This document shows positions 9,118-17,900 of a DNA stretch of 64,000 bases, piece by piece. The position numbers and the translations under genes are program-made. The notes beneath the pieces are model-generated. The model saw only the letters and a program-made list of their open reading frames with translations. It had not been told where the DNA came from and ran no database searches. Numbering within the stretch: the stretch's first letter is position 1; each line of letters starts with the position of its first letter. Source of the stretch: Hymenobacter aerilatus (GTDB lineage: Bacteria; Bacteroidota; Bacteroidia; Cytophagales; Hymenobacteraceae); contig NZ_CP095053.1 in assembly GCF_022921095.1 (NCBI RefSeq), positions 1,964,501 to 2,028,500 on the forward strand. The letters run 5' to 3'.

Positions 9118-9150
9118 AGACGCTCTGAGTTGCATCAGAGCGTCTTTTTT
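9118..9150 (+). terminator. Rho-independent terminator
   Basis: Perfect 11-bp stem AGACGCTCTGA / TCAGAGCGTCT with a 6-base loop, followed by a run of T. It lies 55 bases after the kinase stop codon and ends the two-component operon. Confidence 0.9.
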
Positions 9151-9236
9151 GTACCATGCGGCGCGGGCAGCAACTGGTTTCACGCAGGCTTCATGTTGTG
9201 GCGCGTAGCTTTCGGGCACAGATTTTTTCTCAGGCT

Positions 9237-9440
9237 ATGAAGAAGCTGCTGCTCTTGCTACTAGCGGTGCTACTCGGGCTGGTTGGCGTGCTATGGTACC
9301 AGCAAGCAACGCATCACCGCCTCCCCGTCAGCACCGTCATTCCCATCATTCATAAATCAGACAACCCTGCTTTCGAGCATAAGCGCGTGCAAGCCGTGCA
9401 CACGGCTATTCTGCACCACCGGCCGCAACAGTTACTGTAG
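9237..9440 (+). CDS. Small membrane-anchored or exported protein
   Basis: A 67-residue product, not recognised. The ATG at 9237 is chosen because it opens directly with a strong hydrophobic segment (MKKLLLLLLAVLLGLVGVLW), which is a signal anchor or uncleaved signal peptide. The longer frame from 9156 would add 27 basic residues ahead of it. The remainder (about 45 residues) is polar and His-rich, with no lipobox. It is flanked on both sides by terminators, so it is an independent unit. Small size limits confidence. Confidence 0.55.
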   Translation: MKKLLLLLLAVLLGLVGVLWYQQATHHRLPVSTVIPIIHKSDNPAFEHKRVQAVHTAILHHRPQQLL

Positions 9441-9471
9441 CCACCGGCCCGCGCCCACTTTGCAGACAGGA

Positions 9472-9503
9472 AAAGCCTCGCCCTTTGGGCGGGGCCTTTT
9501 TTT
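9472..9503 (+). terminator. Rho-independent terminator
   Basis: GC-rich hairpin (AAGCCTCGCCC / GGGCGGGGCCTT, with one wobble pair) around TTT, followed by seven T residues. It lies about 30 bases after the small membrane protein gene. Confidence 0.85.
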
Positions 9504-9625
9504 GCGCTTTGCTTTCAAACGAAAGCATCCCCTACCTTACGACCTACACTGTGCGTTGCTGGCTTTAGTTGAAAGTTGAGTTTCAGAGGTGAAACCCAAA
9601 AAGGCCATTGCAGCGCAAGGGAACG

Positions 9626-9997
9626 TTATGCTGCTATAGCAGTTGCTTTGGCAGCATAAGCAGTCACATGAGGAGCATGGGTATACATGTGTGCCACTGC
9701 GGCCGCCTGACCAGCAGCGCGGGCAGCGGCTACGGCAGCTGGGTGGCTAGCAGCCCGTGCTGCCGCGTGCGCGCCAAACGCGGCCTTCCGGCAGGACATC
9801 ATGCTGGCCTGCCCTTGCACCCAAGCCCGCAACGTAGCCAATGCCTCGTGGGGACGCATATCGTGGGGGCACTCCTTCTCAAATAAAGGTAGTACCCCCT
9901 CCGCGCAAGCAGCCGCTTCCAGCGCCAGCGCATGGTGAACAGACAAAGCAGGGTTTTTAAATGGCGGTTTAGAGAGGCTATGCATACGCGTAAGCAC
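9626..9997 (-). CDS. Imm5-like putative immunity protein
   Basis: A 123-residue soluble protein with the pattern of the Imm5-like family: ECPHDMRPHEALATLRAWV, then SCRKAAFGAHAAARAA, an Ala-rich helical repeat, and the end motif VAHMYTHAPHVTAYAAKA. Members are all-helical and are annotated as putative immunity proteins for polymorphic toxins. No toxin gene lies next to it, and the flanking genes (a small membrane protein and a 2'-5' RNA ligase-like gene) are unrelated. The start at 9997 is the first in frame; a second Met four residues later is possible. Family fairly sure; immunity role unproven. Confidence 0.72.
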   Translation of the reverse strand: MLTRMHSLSKPPFKNPALSVHHALALEAAACAEGVLPLFEKECPHDMRPHEALATLRAWVQGQASMMSCRKAAFGAHAAARAASHPAAVAAARAAGQAAAVAHMYTHAPHVTAYAAKATAIAA

Positions 9998-10128
9998 CTT
10001 ATGAGTATCAGCTCGATTAGCCCACTGAGAAGGCTCCCCACAAGAATAATAGAGTTAAAATCGCTTGATACAGCATTCGCCAAGTCACCAGTTTACTAAT
10101 TGTATCACCCTTTTACCCAACACTCTTG

Positions 10129-10680
10129 TTATGCCGCGGTCAGCGCAAACGTTTGGACCAACTGCCATTGCTGCCCATCGTGGCAAAACAGCTGTAAGGC
10201 TTCTATCTGAAACGTGGCCGCGTAGCTGCGTGCCGCAAACAGTGCTTGCAGTTCAGCGACCTGCTCGGGGGGTAGGTCGCGGGTGGTGAGGGTGATGTGG
10301 GGCGTGAAGGGCCTGGTCTCACGGGGAACTTCTGGTAGCTGCGCCGCGCACCACGTCTGCAAATCTGCGTGCAAGGCTCGTACCTCCGCATCGTCTGACA
10401 CGCGTACGAACAGGGTGCGGTTGCCAAACCACGCGAAGTCCCGCACCCCTACCCTGCAAGGCTGTTGGGTGGCCGCAAAGGCAGCCAAGGCCTGCCGCGC
10501 CTTCTGCTCAAAATTCGGAGATTGACGCAGGGGCGGAATTAGGGTGATGTGCGGGGGTAGTCGCACGGCGTTGCGACTGCCTGTGCGCTGGTGCACCTCC
10601 TGCTTCAATGCCCACACCTCCGATAGTGCGGGCTCAGGCAGCAGCAGTGCCACCAGATACAGCGGTTTGGTGGGCGGCAT
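10129..10680 (-). CDS. 2'-5' RNA ligase / cyclic phosphodiesterase superfamily protein
   Basis: A 183-residue cytoplasmic protein of the 2H phosphoesterase superfamily. Both catalytic HxT tetrapeptides are present: PHITLIPP near residues 43-50 and PHITLTTRDL near 127-136. The spacing and length suit the LigT/YjcG-like branch. Such enzymes hydrolyse or form 2',5' or cyclic phosphodiester bonds in RNA or nucleotides. The gene lies 15 bases downstream of surE on the same strand, so both probably share a transcript, and both products act on nucleotide or RNA phosphates. The exact substrate is unknown. Confidence 0.88.
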   Translation of the reverse strand: MPPTKPLYLVALLLPEPALSEVWALKQEVHQRTGSRNAVRLPPHITLIPPLRQSPNFEQKARQALAAFAATQQPCRVGVRDFAWFGNRTLFVRVSDDAEVRALHADLQTWCAAQLPEVPRETRPFTPHITLTTRDLPPEQVAELQALFAARSYAATFQIEALQLFCHDGQQWQLVQTFALTAA

Positions 10681-10695
10681 AGCAGTGGGACTATC

Positions 10696-11574
10696 CTACT
10701 CCGGGCGCGGATCGGTGGGAGTAGCGCTACCGATGTAGGGCGTGTGCGGGTGGGTAGGCCGGCGCGGGGGCTGGTCGCCCAACGTCAGGTCCCAGCTCTC
10801 GTTCAGCTGGCTCAGGCCGTAATGAGCAGTGAGGTCGAACTGGCAGGGCACTACGGAAATGTAGTTGTTGGCCAGTGCCCATTCGTCGGTATCCTCGCCC
10901 TGGTCCTCATTCACAAAGTTGCCAATCAGCCAGTAGTAGGGCCGGCGGTGCGGATCGTGGCGCAGGTCGAACTCTTCTTGCCACTTGGCGCGGGCCTGGC
11001 GGCACAGGCGCGTGCCTAAAATAGACTGCTCCTGCTTTTTGGGAATGTTGATGTTCAGGGCCGTACCCGCCGGAATACCATGCTCTAGCGCCTGCCGGGT
11101 AAGGTGCTCTACCCACTCCTCCACGTGCGAGAAATCGGCCTCGTGGCCGTAGTCGCAGAGCGAGAAGCCGATAGCAGGCAGTCCTTCAATAGCTGCCTCA
11201 ATAGCCGCCGACATGGTACCCGAGTACAGCACATTCACGGAGGAATTGGAGCCGTGGTTGATGCCCGACACTACTAGGTCGGGGTTGCGGTCTTTCAACA
11301 CCATGTGCTTGGCCAGCTTCACGCAGTCGGCGGGCGTGCCAGAGCACTCGTACGCCTCCACACCCTCCTCGGCAAACACGCGGCTAGGGTCGAGGCGCAG
11401 CGGGTGACCGATGGTGATGGCGTGACCCATGCCCGACTGCGGCGAATCGGGTGCTACTACTACCACTTCGCCTAGGCGACGCATGACGCGCACCAGTACA
11501 GCAATGCCAGGGGCCGTAATGCCGTCGTCGTTGGAAATTAGAATAAGTGGTTGGCGGGCAGAAGCGTCGGGCAC
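10696..11574 (-). CDS. surE: 5'/3'-nucleotidase SurE
   Basis: Metal-dependent nucleotidase that removes phosphate from nucleoside monophosphates and short polyphosphates in the cytoplasm. The N-terminal metal site ISNDDGITAPG includes the Asp pair at residues 16-17. The family motifs VVAPDSPQSGMGHAIT and SGINHGSN (with the metal-binding Asn) are present. The length of 292 residues is somewhat long, because a Pro-rich C-terminal extension of about 30 residues follows the conserved fold. First gene of a two-gene unit with the 2'-5' RNA ligase-like gene. Confidence 0.96.
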   Translation of the reverse strand: MPDASARQPLILISNDDGITAPGIAVLVRVMRRLGEVVVVAPDSPQSGMGHAITIGHPLRLDPSRVFAEEGVEAYECSGTPADCVKLAKHMVLKDRNPDLVVSGINHGSNSSVNVLYSGTMSAAIEAAIEGLPAIGFSLCDYGHEADFSHVEEWVEHLTRQALEHGIPAGTALNINIPKKQEQSILGTRLCRQARAKWQEEFDLRHDPHRRPYYWLIGNFVNEDQGEDTDEWALANNYISVVPCQFDLTAHYGLSQLNESWDLTLGDQPPRRPTHPHTPYIGSATPTDPRPE

Positions 11575-11699
11575 GATTAGAGGGATTTTGGGTGAGAAAA
11601 GCTTGGTTAAAGGTACGCAAGTCGGCCGCCTTCGGTCGTAAAGTTTTGGTTACGTCGAATTCCACCCAACGCCGAAGCGCCCGTTGTCGTAAGTCGGAC

Positions 11700-12392
11700 A
11701 TGCTTCCTATAAATATCTTCATCTCCCGGATAGAGCAGCTGCGGGTTGCCCTGCTACCGCTGGCGCTAATGGCTGGATTGACCGCCTGCGACTCCTCTAC
11801 CTCTACTCCCCGCACGCCCGTGGCTTCCAGTGGGGCTACACCCTTTGCTGGCGACTCCCGCGCCACCGACCCCGATGCGGCCGCGCAGCGCATTGCGCAA
11901 ACACCCAATATGCCCGACTCGCTCCACCTGATCAGCCCTGGTCAAGCGGGCCGCCTGCGGGTGAGGATGTCCGAAAAGCTGCTCCTGGCCCGCGTGCCCG
12001 CCGACCAGCTGCGCAAACTCACGCGTACCGTAGGCGACAGCACCTACCCGGCCTATGAATTGCGCGATGCGCAGGAGCCCACGGCCCCGCCTACCCTGCT
12101 AGAAATGGCCGGCACCCCGCAGCGTGGCTTCTATCTACGGCGCATCATCATCACCGATCCGCAGTACCGCACCGGCGAAGGGGTGGGCGTTGGCTCGCCC
12201 TTTGGCGCTGCCCGCCAACTCTTTGGCTTCTCGCGGGTGCGCACTACCCCTGATGGTTTTGCGGCTATATCGCGCCAGACACGCATGGCCTGGCTGTTGG
12301 ATGAAAATTCCCTACCCGCCGACCACAGCAACGACATGCCCTCCGCCGAAATCCCTACCGCTACCCGTATTAAAGGGGTAGTAGTGTATTGA
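11700..12392 (+). CDS. Predicted lipoprotein of unknown function
   Basis: The ATG at 11700 opens a signal peptide ending in a lipobox (LTAC, Cys30), so the product should be lipid-anchored. The longer frame from 11547 would overlap the start of the divergent surE gene and hide the signal, so it is rejected. A Ser/Thr/Pro-rich spacer follows, then about 170 residues without a recognised domain (segments QRGFYLRRIIITDPQYRTG and MAWLLDENSLPADH). It is divergent from surE and followed by a long terminator hairpin. Confidence 0.8.
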   Translation: MLPINIFISRIEQLRVALLPLALMAGLTACDSSTSTPRTPVASSGATPFAGDSRATDPDAAAQRIAQTPNMPDSLHLISPGQAGRLRVRMSEKLLLARVPADQLRKLTRTVGDSTYPAYELRDAQEPTAPPTLLEMAGTPQRGFYLRRIIITDPQYRTGEGVGVGSPFGAARQLFGFSRVRTTPDGFAAISRQTRMAWLLDENSLPADHSNDMPSAEIPTATRIKGVVVY

Positions 12393-12399
12393 AGTAAGG

Positions 12400-12470
12400 G
12401 CGACTGAATAAAAAAACGGCTGTTATCCTGAGCACAGCGAAGGACAACAGCCGTTTTTTTATTCAGTCGC
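12400..12470. terminator. Long bidirectional terminator hairpin carrying a repeat core
   Basis: Near-perfect inverted repeat of about 26 bp per arm (GCGACTGAATAAAAAAACGG and its complement) with A/T runs on both flanks, so it can end transcription from both the lipoprotein and the cupin gene. The apex holds ATCCTGAGCACAGCGAAGGA, which matches the core of the palindromic family seen elsewhere in the window. Confidence 0.88.
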
Positions 12471-12474
12471 TCGT

Positions 12475-12978
12475 TTAGCGTCCGAAGTCGTCTTGTACGC
12501 GGACGATGTCGTCTTCATCGGAGGGTTGCTGGGGGTCGGTGTGCTGCCAGATTTCGGCAATGATACCCCAGTCGTCGAGGCCGATGAGACGGTGCCGCTC
12601 GCCTTGTTTCAAAGTAATCTGCTCACCGGGCGCGTAGCTTTTCAGTTCGCCTTCCTCGTCGGTATCGCTGGTGATAACACCTACGGTTCCGCGCACTACA
12701 CGCCAGATTTCGGCGCGGCGGTGGTGGTACTGCCACGACAAACGCTGGTGAGGCGCTACCAGCAGGATTTTTGGGCTGAGCTTGCCCGAGATACGTAGGC
12801 TATCCACCGACAACCCATCGAAATAGGTATCGGCAAAGGCCTGCGCCTGCTCCTCATCCAATACAAAGAAGCCGCCCCACGGACGTGTATCGTCCCGACG
12901 ATCTACTGTGAAGCCCTGCTGCTGCAGGCGCTCGGCTACTTCGGCAAAAAGCTCGGTTTTAGCAGCGGTAGTTTCCAT
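12475..12978 (-). CDS. Cupin protein, type II phosphomannose isomerase-like
   Basis: A 167-residue cytoplasmic protein with a cupin fold like the C-terminal domain of type II mannose-6-phosphate isomerases: PWGGFFVL, SPKILLVAPHQRLSWQYHHR and the second cupin motif PGEQITLKQGERHRL. Candidate metal ligands are the HH pair and the later His. Such proteins interconvert mannose-6-phosphate and fructose-6-phosphate, but related cupins are often misnamed phosphoheptose isomerase. It lies 46 bases downstream of the LacI gene on the same strand and beside the mannosidase locus, which favours a mannose role. Activity is inferred. Confidence 0.78.
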   Translation of the reverse strand: METTAAKTELFAEVAERLQQQGFTVDRRDDTRPWGGFFVLDEEQAQAFADTYFDGLSVDSLRISGKLSPKILLVAPHQRLSWQYHHRRAEIWRVVRGTVGVITSDTDEEGELKSYAPGEQITLKQGERHRLIGLDDWGIIAEIWQHTDPQQPSDEDDIVRVQDDFGR

Positions 12979-13024
12979 AAAAAGAGAAAAGGGTAAAAGA
13001 ACCAGAGTAAGCTAACAAACTAAA

Positions 13025-14050
13025 CTACGGTACGCGCCGGATCGACGACTCCCGGATAAGCAGGGAGGGCGGCAACTGAACCTGCGTGGTACGCCCCTGC
13101 TCGTCGCCCCCTTCTAGGGCAGTCAGGAGCGTGCTGATGACGTTTTCGGCCATCACTTCCATAGGCTGCGCAATAACGGTAATTGTGGGTGAATACAGCC
13201 GAAACAGGTCCGAATCGTCGAAGGATATCAGGGCAATGTCTTCCGGAATGCGCAGTCCCAGGCGGCTAATAGCCTCCAGCCCGTACACGCTCAGGTAGTT
13301 GGTAGAGAACAGAATAGCATCGCACAGCGGGTTGGCGCGCAAAAACTCATGGATGCGCTGAATCATTTGCTCGCGCTCCAACTTAAATTCCACCTCCAGC
13401 ACCAACTCTGGCAAGGCATGTGCTTGCATAGCCTGCGCATAGCCCTGTTGCCGACCCAGCATCTGAGTTTGCCCGGAGGCGATAGTTACAAAAGCCACCG
13501 TCAAAAATCCCTGACTCAGCAAGTGCTGCGTGGCTTGGTAGGTGCCAGCGGCGCCATCTACCACCACGGCATTCACCAGCACGCCTGGCAGCAGGCGGTC
13601 GAACAGCACCACCGGCTTGCCATTACGCACCAGCGTGCCAATTTCTTCTTCTACCCCATTGGGTGGAGCCACCACGTAGCCATCCACGTGCCGCTCCTGA
13701 AACATAGTAAGCAGGTCGCGGGTCTTGGCGGTGTCGTTGTTGGTGCTACAATAGATAATGCGGTAGCCGCGCTCCAGCGCTTTCTTTTCGATGAGGCCAG
13801 CCACCGTGGCAAAAAACGAGTTGGCAATGTCCTCCACAATCAGCCCAATAACGTGGGTTTTACCTGTGCGCAGGCTTTTGGCTAGCTGGTTGGGCTTATA
13901 CCCCACCTCTTCTACGTAGGCCAACACTTTCTCGGCCAGCGCGTCGCTGATGCGGTTTCCTTTTGCCTTCCCGTTGAGCACCAACGACACCGTGGCAATC
14001 GATACATCCAGGTGCTGCGCAATGTCGCGGATCAGGGTTTTCTTTTTCAA
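13025..14050 (-). CDS. LacI-family transcriptional regulator
   Basis: A 341-residue repressor-type regulator. The N-terminal helix-turn-helix is IRDIAQHLDVSIATVSLVLN, followed by the hinge helix LAKSLRTGKT. The periplasmic-binding-like effector domain runs from VIGLIVEDIANSFFATV to the C-terminal ISFDDSDLFRLYSPTITVI. It is divergent from the SusC/SusD genes, with 937 bases between, and in tandem with the mannose-type cupin. CG-centred palindromes just before susC (14877-14909) fit LacI-family operators. The effector is probably a mannose-derived sugar or sugar phosphate; this is inference from context. Confidence 0.95.
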   Translation of the reverse strand: MKKKTLIRDIAQHLDVSIATVSLVLNGKAKGNRISDALAEKVLAYVEEVGYKPNQLAKSLRTGKTHVIGLIVEDIANSFFATVAGLIEKKALERGYRIIYCSTNNDTAKTRDLLTMFQERHVDGYVVAPPNGVEEEIGTLVRNGKPVVLFDRLLPGVLVNAVVVDGAAGTYQATQHLLSQGFLTVAFVTIASGQTQMLGRQQGYAQAMQAHALPELVLEVEFKLEREQMIQRIHEFLRANPLCDAILFSTNYLSVYGLEAISRLGLRIPEDIALISFDDSDLFRLYSPTITVIAQPMEVMAENVISTLLTALEGGDEQGRTTQVQLPPSLLIRESSIRRVP

Positions 14051-14648
14051 GTAATTAAGGTCTTGGAATAGTAAAGGCTTGGGTGATATGCTGGTAGTCC
14101 CTGAATATAAGTCAAGACTCTAAGCATCTCCGTTCATACACTTCTTTTGGGCAGTTGGGATGATACCAAATTTTTTATTGGGCGGCGAATCTATAATAAG
14201 TCCAGCGTGCTACCAGCTCCAAGCCCTAATGCTATGGGTAGGAAAGCTAGAGTGAAGCCTGGAATTGCAGCATTTCGTCGCCTGAATCTAATGAAGCATC
14301 TGCCTATGCTCCTTATTGCCGCTGATGCCCTCAGGCATTATATAATCGGCTTAGAAAGTGAGTTTTTGCGCGAGGTGATAGTGCGGCAAGCTGCAGGGCA
14401 CCTAGCGAAACAACCGGGTAGCTACCTACCGAAAATGGGTATGCATTTTTTCGCATGCGAAGGGTTTGAAAATAGAGAAGGATAGGAAAGTAATGTGTGC
14501 GAGTGCACCCTGCGCCATACGGGCATGTCAGCTTCAGCTGCTATAGTATATCTCCACGACTCTAGAAACACTAGCTTACTAAGCAAATATGCTAAAAGCT
14601 TTTAGCAGTTGTTTGGTAGATCAAAATAAATGCTTGATATTTTCGCTC

Positions 14649-14690
14649 ACAAATCACTTTGCTTGCTTATATGCATGCAAAGTGATTTGT
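14649..14690. repeat. Perfect 14-bp inverted repeat upstream of susC
   Basis: Arms ACAAATCACTTTGC and GCAAAGTGATTTGT are separated by 14 bases (TTGCTTATATGCAT). No T-run follows, so a simple terminator is unlikely. It could be an operator or an RNA hairpin in the region controlling the SusC/SusD genes. Confidence 0.75.
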
Positions 14691-14876
14691 TTCTGCTGCT
14701 TCAGACCTACGCTCAAGTTCAGCCTTTTCCTTTGCGCCAGCTACCTATTATATAGAGCATTACAGCTGTCCTTTCTACCCTCCCTAAGCATCCGGCCTAG
14801 GGAGCCAGTAGTTTTCCCACGCGCTAAGCTTCTTCCTTCTGCTTCTCTTTACATCCTCTTCGACACTTATAATAGC

Positions 14877-14909
14877 TAAAACGTTTAAGTATCTTCCGAA
14901 AACGATTTC
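14877..14909. promoter_or_regulatory. Candidate paired LacI-family operators
   Basis: Two CG-centred palindromes: TAAAACGTTTA at 14877-14887 (core AAACGTTT) and GAAAACGATTTC at 14898-14909 (10 of 12 positions symmetric). Their centres are 21 bases apart, about two helical turns. They lie 80-110 bases before susC. LacI-family operators usually have a central CG, so the divergent LacI protein is the obvious candidate to bind. Confidence 0.45.
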
Positions 14910-14987
14910 TATATTTATAATTGTACTAACTGTTCTCGCCAGTTCTACTTTCATTTTCATTTCCATTCTTTCACCAACCCCTACCTT

Positions 14988-17900
14988 ATGACCTCTTCTT
15001 TATCTGTTAAACATTTGTGCAGAGTACCGTTGCTGGCGCTTGGCATTGCCACAGCTGTACCACTCACGCAGGCTACGGCCAACAGCCGGGTAGCAGCCAC
15101 TTTCCGCCGCGTAGATGTAACCGTGCAGGGCGTAGTTACAGACGATAAAGGCAATCCCCTTCCTGGCGCTACAGTGGTATTGAAAGGTGCTACGGGTGTA
15201 GGAGCTTCTTCCGACTCGGAAGGTCGCTTCTCTCTGACCGTACCCACCGGCAATGAAACGCTGGTTATTTCATCCATTGGGTATGTGGCACAGGAAGTTG
15301 CCATTGGTGGTCGTACTTCGCTCACAATTAAGCTAGTGACGGATAACAAGGCACTGGATGAGGTAGTGGTGGTGGGGTACGGTACGCAAAAGCGCTCTGA
15401 TATCACGGGTGCTGTAGGTAGCGTGAAAGGCAGCGAGTTGGTAGAGCGTCCTGTAGTGAACGTCGCACAAGGCCTGCAGGGTAAGGTAGCAGGTGTAGAT
15501 GTCTCCTTGAACTCAGGGCAGCCAGGTGGCTCGCCTACCATCCGGGTGCGGGGCTACTCGTCTATTACGGCTGGAAACACGCCGCTGTATGTAGTAGATG
15601 GCGTATTCTGGGAACAGGGAATCACTACGCTTAACCCCAATGACATTGAGAGTATTGAGGTGCTGAAAGATGCTTCAGCCACAGCCATCTATGGAGCACG
15701 TGGTAGTAGCGGGGTTATTCTCATCACGACGAAGCGCGGCCGTAAAGGCGGACAGGTATCCTACGATAACTACGTGAGCATAAGCCAAATGGCACGCAAG
15801 CTCGATGTTCTTACTACTAGTGAGTTCTTAGCCATGGAAGACCTAGGCTATCAGAACGTGCAGAAGTACGATCCAGCAGGTTGGGCTCGTGGTGCTTACG
15901 CCAATAGAGACCCACGCATCAAACGTCGTGCTCTAGCTAATCCTAACGACCCCAAGCGTTTGTTCGACGAAAATCTTAACCCACTTTACGATGTAGATTG
16001 GCAAAAAGAAACTACCCAAACGGGAGTCGCACAAAGCCACAACTTATCGTTCTCAGGTGGCGGTGACCAGACTACCTACGGGCTCTTCCTCAATTATACC
16101 AACGCCGAGGGTATCATTCGTGAAACTTACCAGAAACGCTATTCAGGACGTTTAACGGTAGACAACCAGGTAAAAAGCTGGCTGAAAGTAGGCGCGACGT
16201 TGAACTACAGCAACATCGAAGATAAAGTTGGCAATAACTTCGTAGGAGGTAATAATATTCCGCGGATGATGATTGAGATGATTCCTATCATCCCAATTCA
16301 ATACCCGAACGGCGTATATGGCAAACGTCAAGATTACCCGGATATGGAGGGTGGCGACAATCCTGTAGCCATCACCCGTGAAGATGTGAATTTGACGCGT
16401 AACCAAGTGTTTGCGGGTAACGCCTATGCCAATTTCACTTTCTCACCTAGTTTAAGCTTCCGCTCGGTATTAGGCGCCAACATTAGTTCGCAGCTCAACC
16501 CTACCTCTTCGACCAACTTGATTCAGTTGCGGGCAGGCACCCAAAACTTAGCTGGCTTTACGGCTTTTGACGGCAAGAGTATACAATGGCAGAACTACTT
16601 GACGTACACCAAGGTATTCGCGCAAGACCACTCAGTTAATGTAGTAGGGGGAGTAGATGCTCAACGCTACCGATCATTACAGGATTACACGGAGATACGT
16701 GGCATTAGTGACAACGCTTATAGCTACTACAACTTAGGGGCGGGGGCGACTCCTCAGGTACCGACCTCTAACTTTGACGCGAATCAATTCTTATCGTTCT
16801 TCGGACGAGCCAACTATGGCTATAAGGATCGTTACTTGCTCACGGCTACATTTCGTGCAGACGGTGCGTCGCGCTTCGGCCCTGGTAGAAAATGGGGATA
16901 TTTCCCATCAGCAGCAGCGGCTTGGCGCATTTCGCAAGAGCCCTTCTTAGCTGATAATTCTACGATTTCTGACTTAAAGCTGCGCTTCGGCTACGGACAG
17001 ACTGGTAATAGCAACTTTGCCAACTATCAGTCGCAAGCCCGCCTGGGTACTAACAGCTACATTTTCAATGGTGTGCGGGTAGGCGGTACCACAATCAGCA
17101 CGCTCGGCAACCCCGATCTAGCCTGGGAGCGCGCCAGTCAGTATGATTTAGGTCTGAATTTAGGCTTGTGGCAGAACCGCATAACATTTGAGGCAGACTT
17201 ATACTCGCGTACGACTACTGACTTGATTTTGGCTGCGCCCGTGCCACGTACTAGTGGTTTTGCTAGTATTACCCGTAACGTGGGCAGTATTCGTAATCAA
17301 GGCTTAGAATTGTCGCTGAATACGGTGAACGTGAGCGGCAAGGACTTTAACTGGTCGACCGGCTTTAACATTTCCTTCCTCAAAAACCGGGTAGTGGCAC
17401 TTGGGCCAGCGGGCGACGACATCTACCCTGGTCCTAACTTCCTGAACGAAACCAACGTGCTGCGCATTGGGCAGCCAGTAGGCTCGCTCTTTGGCTTGGT
17501 ACGTGCAGGCACCTGGGGCACCGACGAGGCTGACGAAGCCCGGCGGTACAATAAACTACCTGGCGACCTCAAGTTTGTGGATCAAAACAACGACGGTCAG
17601 ATCAACGACCGCGACCGAGTAATTATCGGTAAGAGCATCCCAACGGGCTTTGGTTCCTTCATCAACAACTTCTCCTACAAAGGAATTGACTTGCTGTTTG
17701 ACGTGCAGTTCACCTACGGCAACGACGTAATGAATCTCACCCACCACTCGGCCCTAGACCGCACCGATCAAGCCAACAGCTACACTCGCGCCTATACGGA
17801 AGCCTGGACGCCTGACAACCAGAACACGATGATTGCTCAGGTGCGTCCTTCCTACGTGTACTATGATTCGCGCATCGACTCTTATAAGGTAGAAGATGGC

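Larger units (their letters stand above)
14051..14987. other. Long divergent regulatory region
   Basis: 937 bases between the LacI gene and susC. Two open frames inside it (about 112 and 96 codons) lack recognisable motifs, signal or neighbour-like codon use, and I do not call them. Apart from the inverted repeat at 14649 and the palindromes at 14877, I see only AT-rich sequence. Confidence 0.6.

Noticed and set aside
9799..10083. 94-codon frame overlapping the Imm5-like gene
   Set aside because: Same strand, other frame, no motif; the Imm5-like frame explains the sequence.
14147..14879. Two open frames of 112 and 96 codons in the LacI-susC gap
   Set aside because: No motifs, atypical composition for the genome, and they overlap the inverted repeat and AT-rich regulatory sequence.
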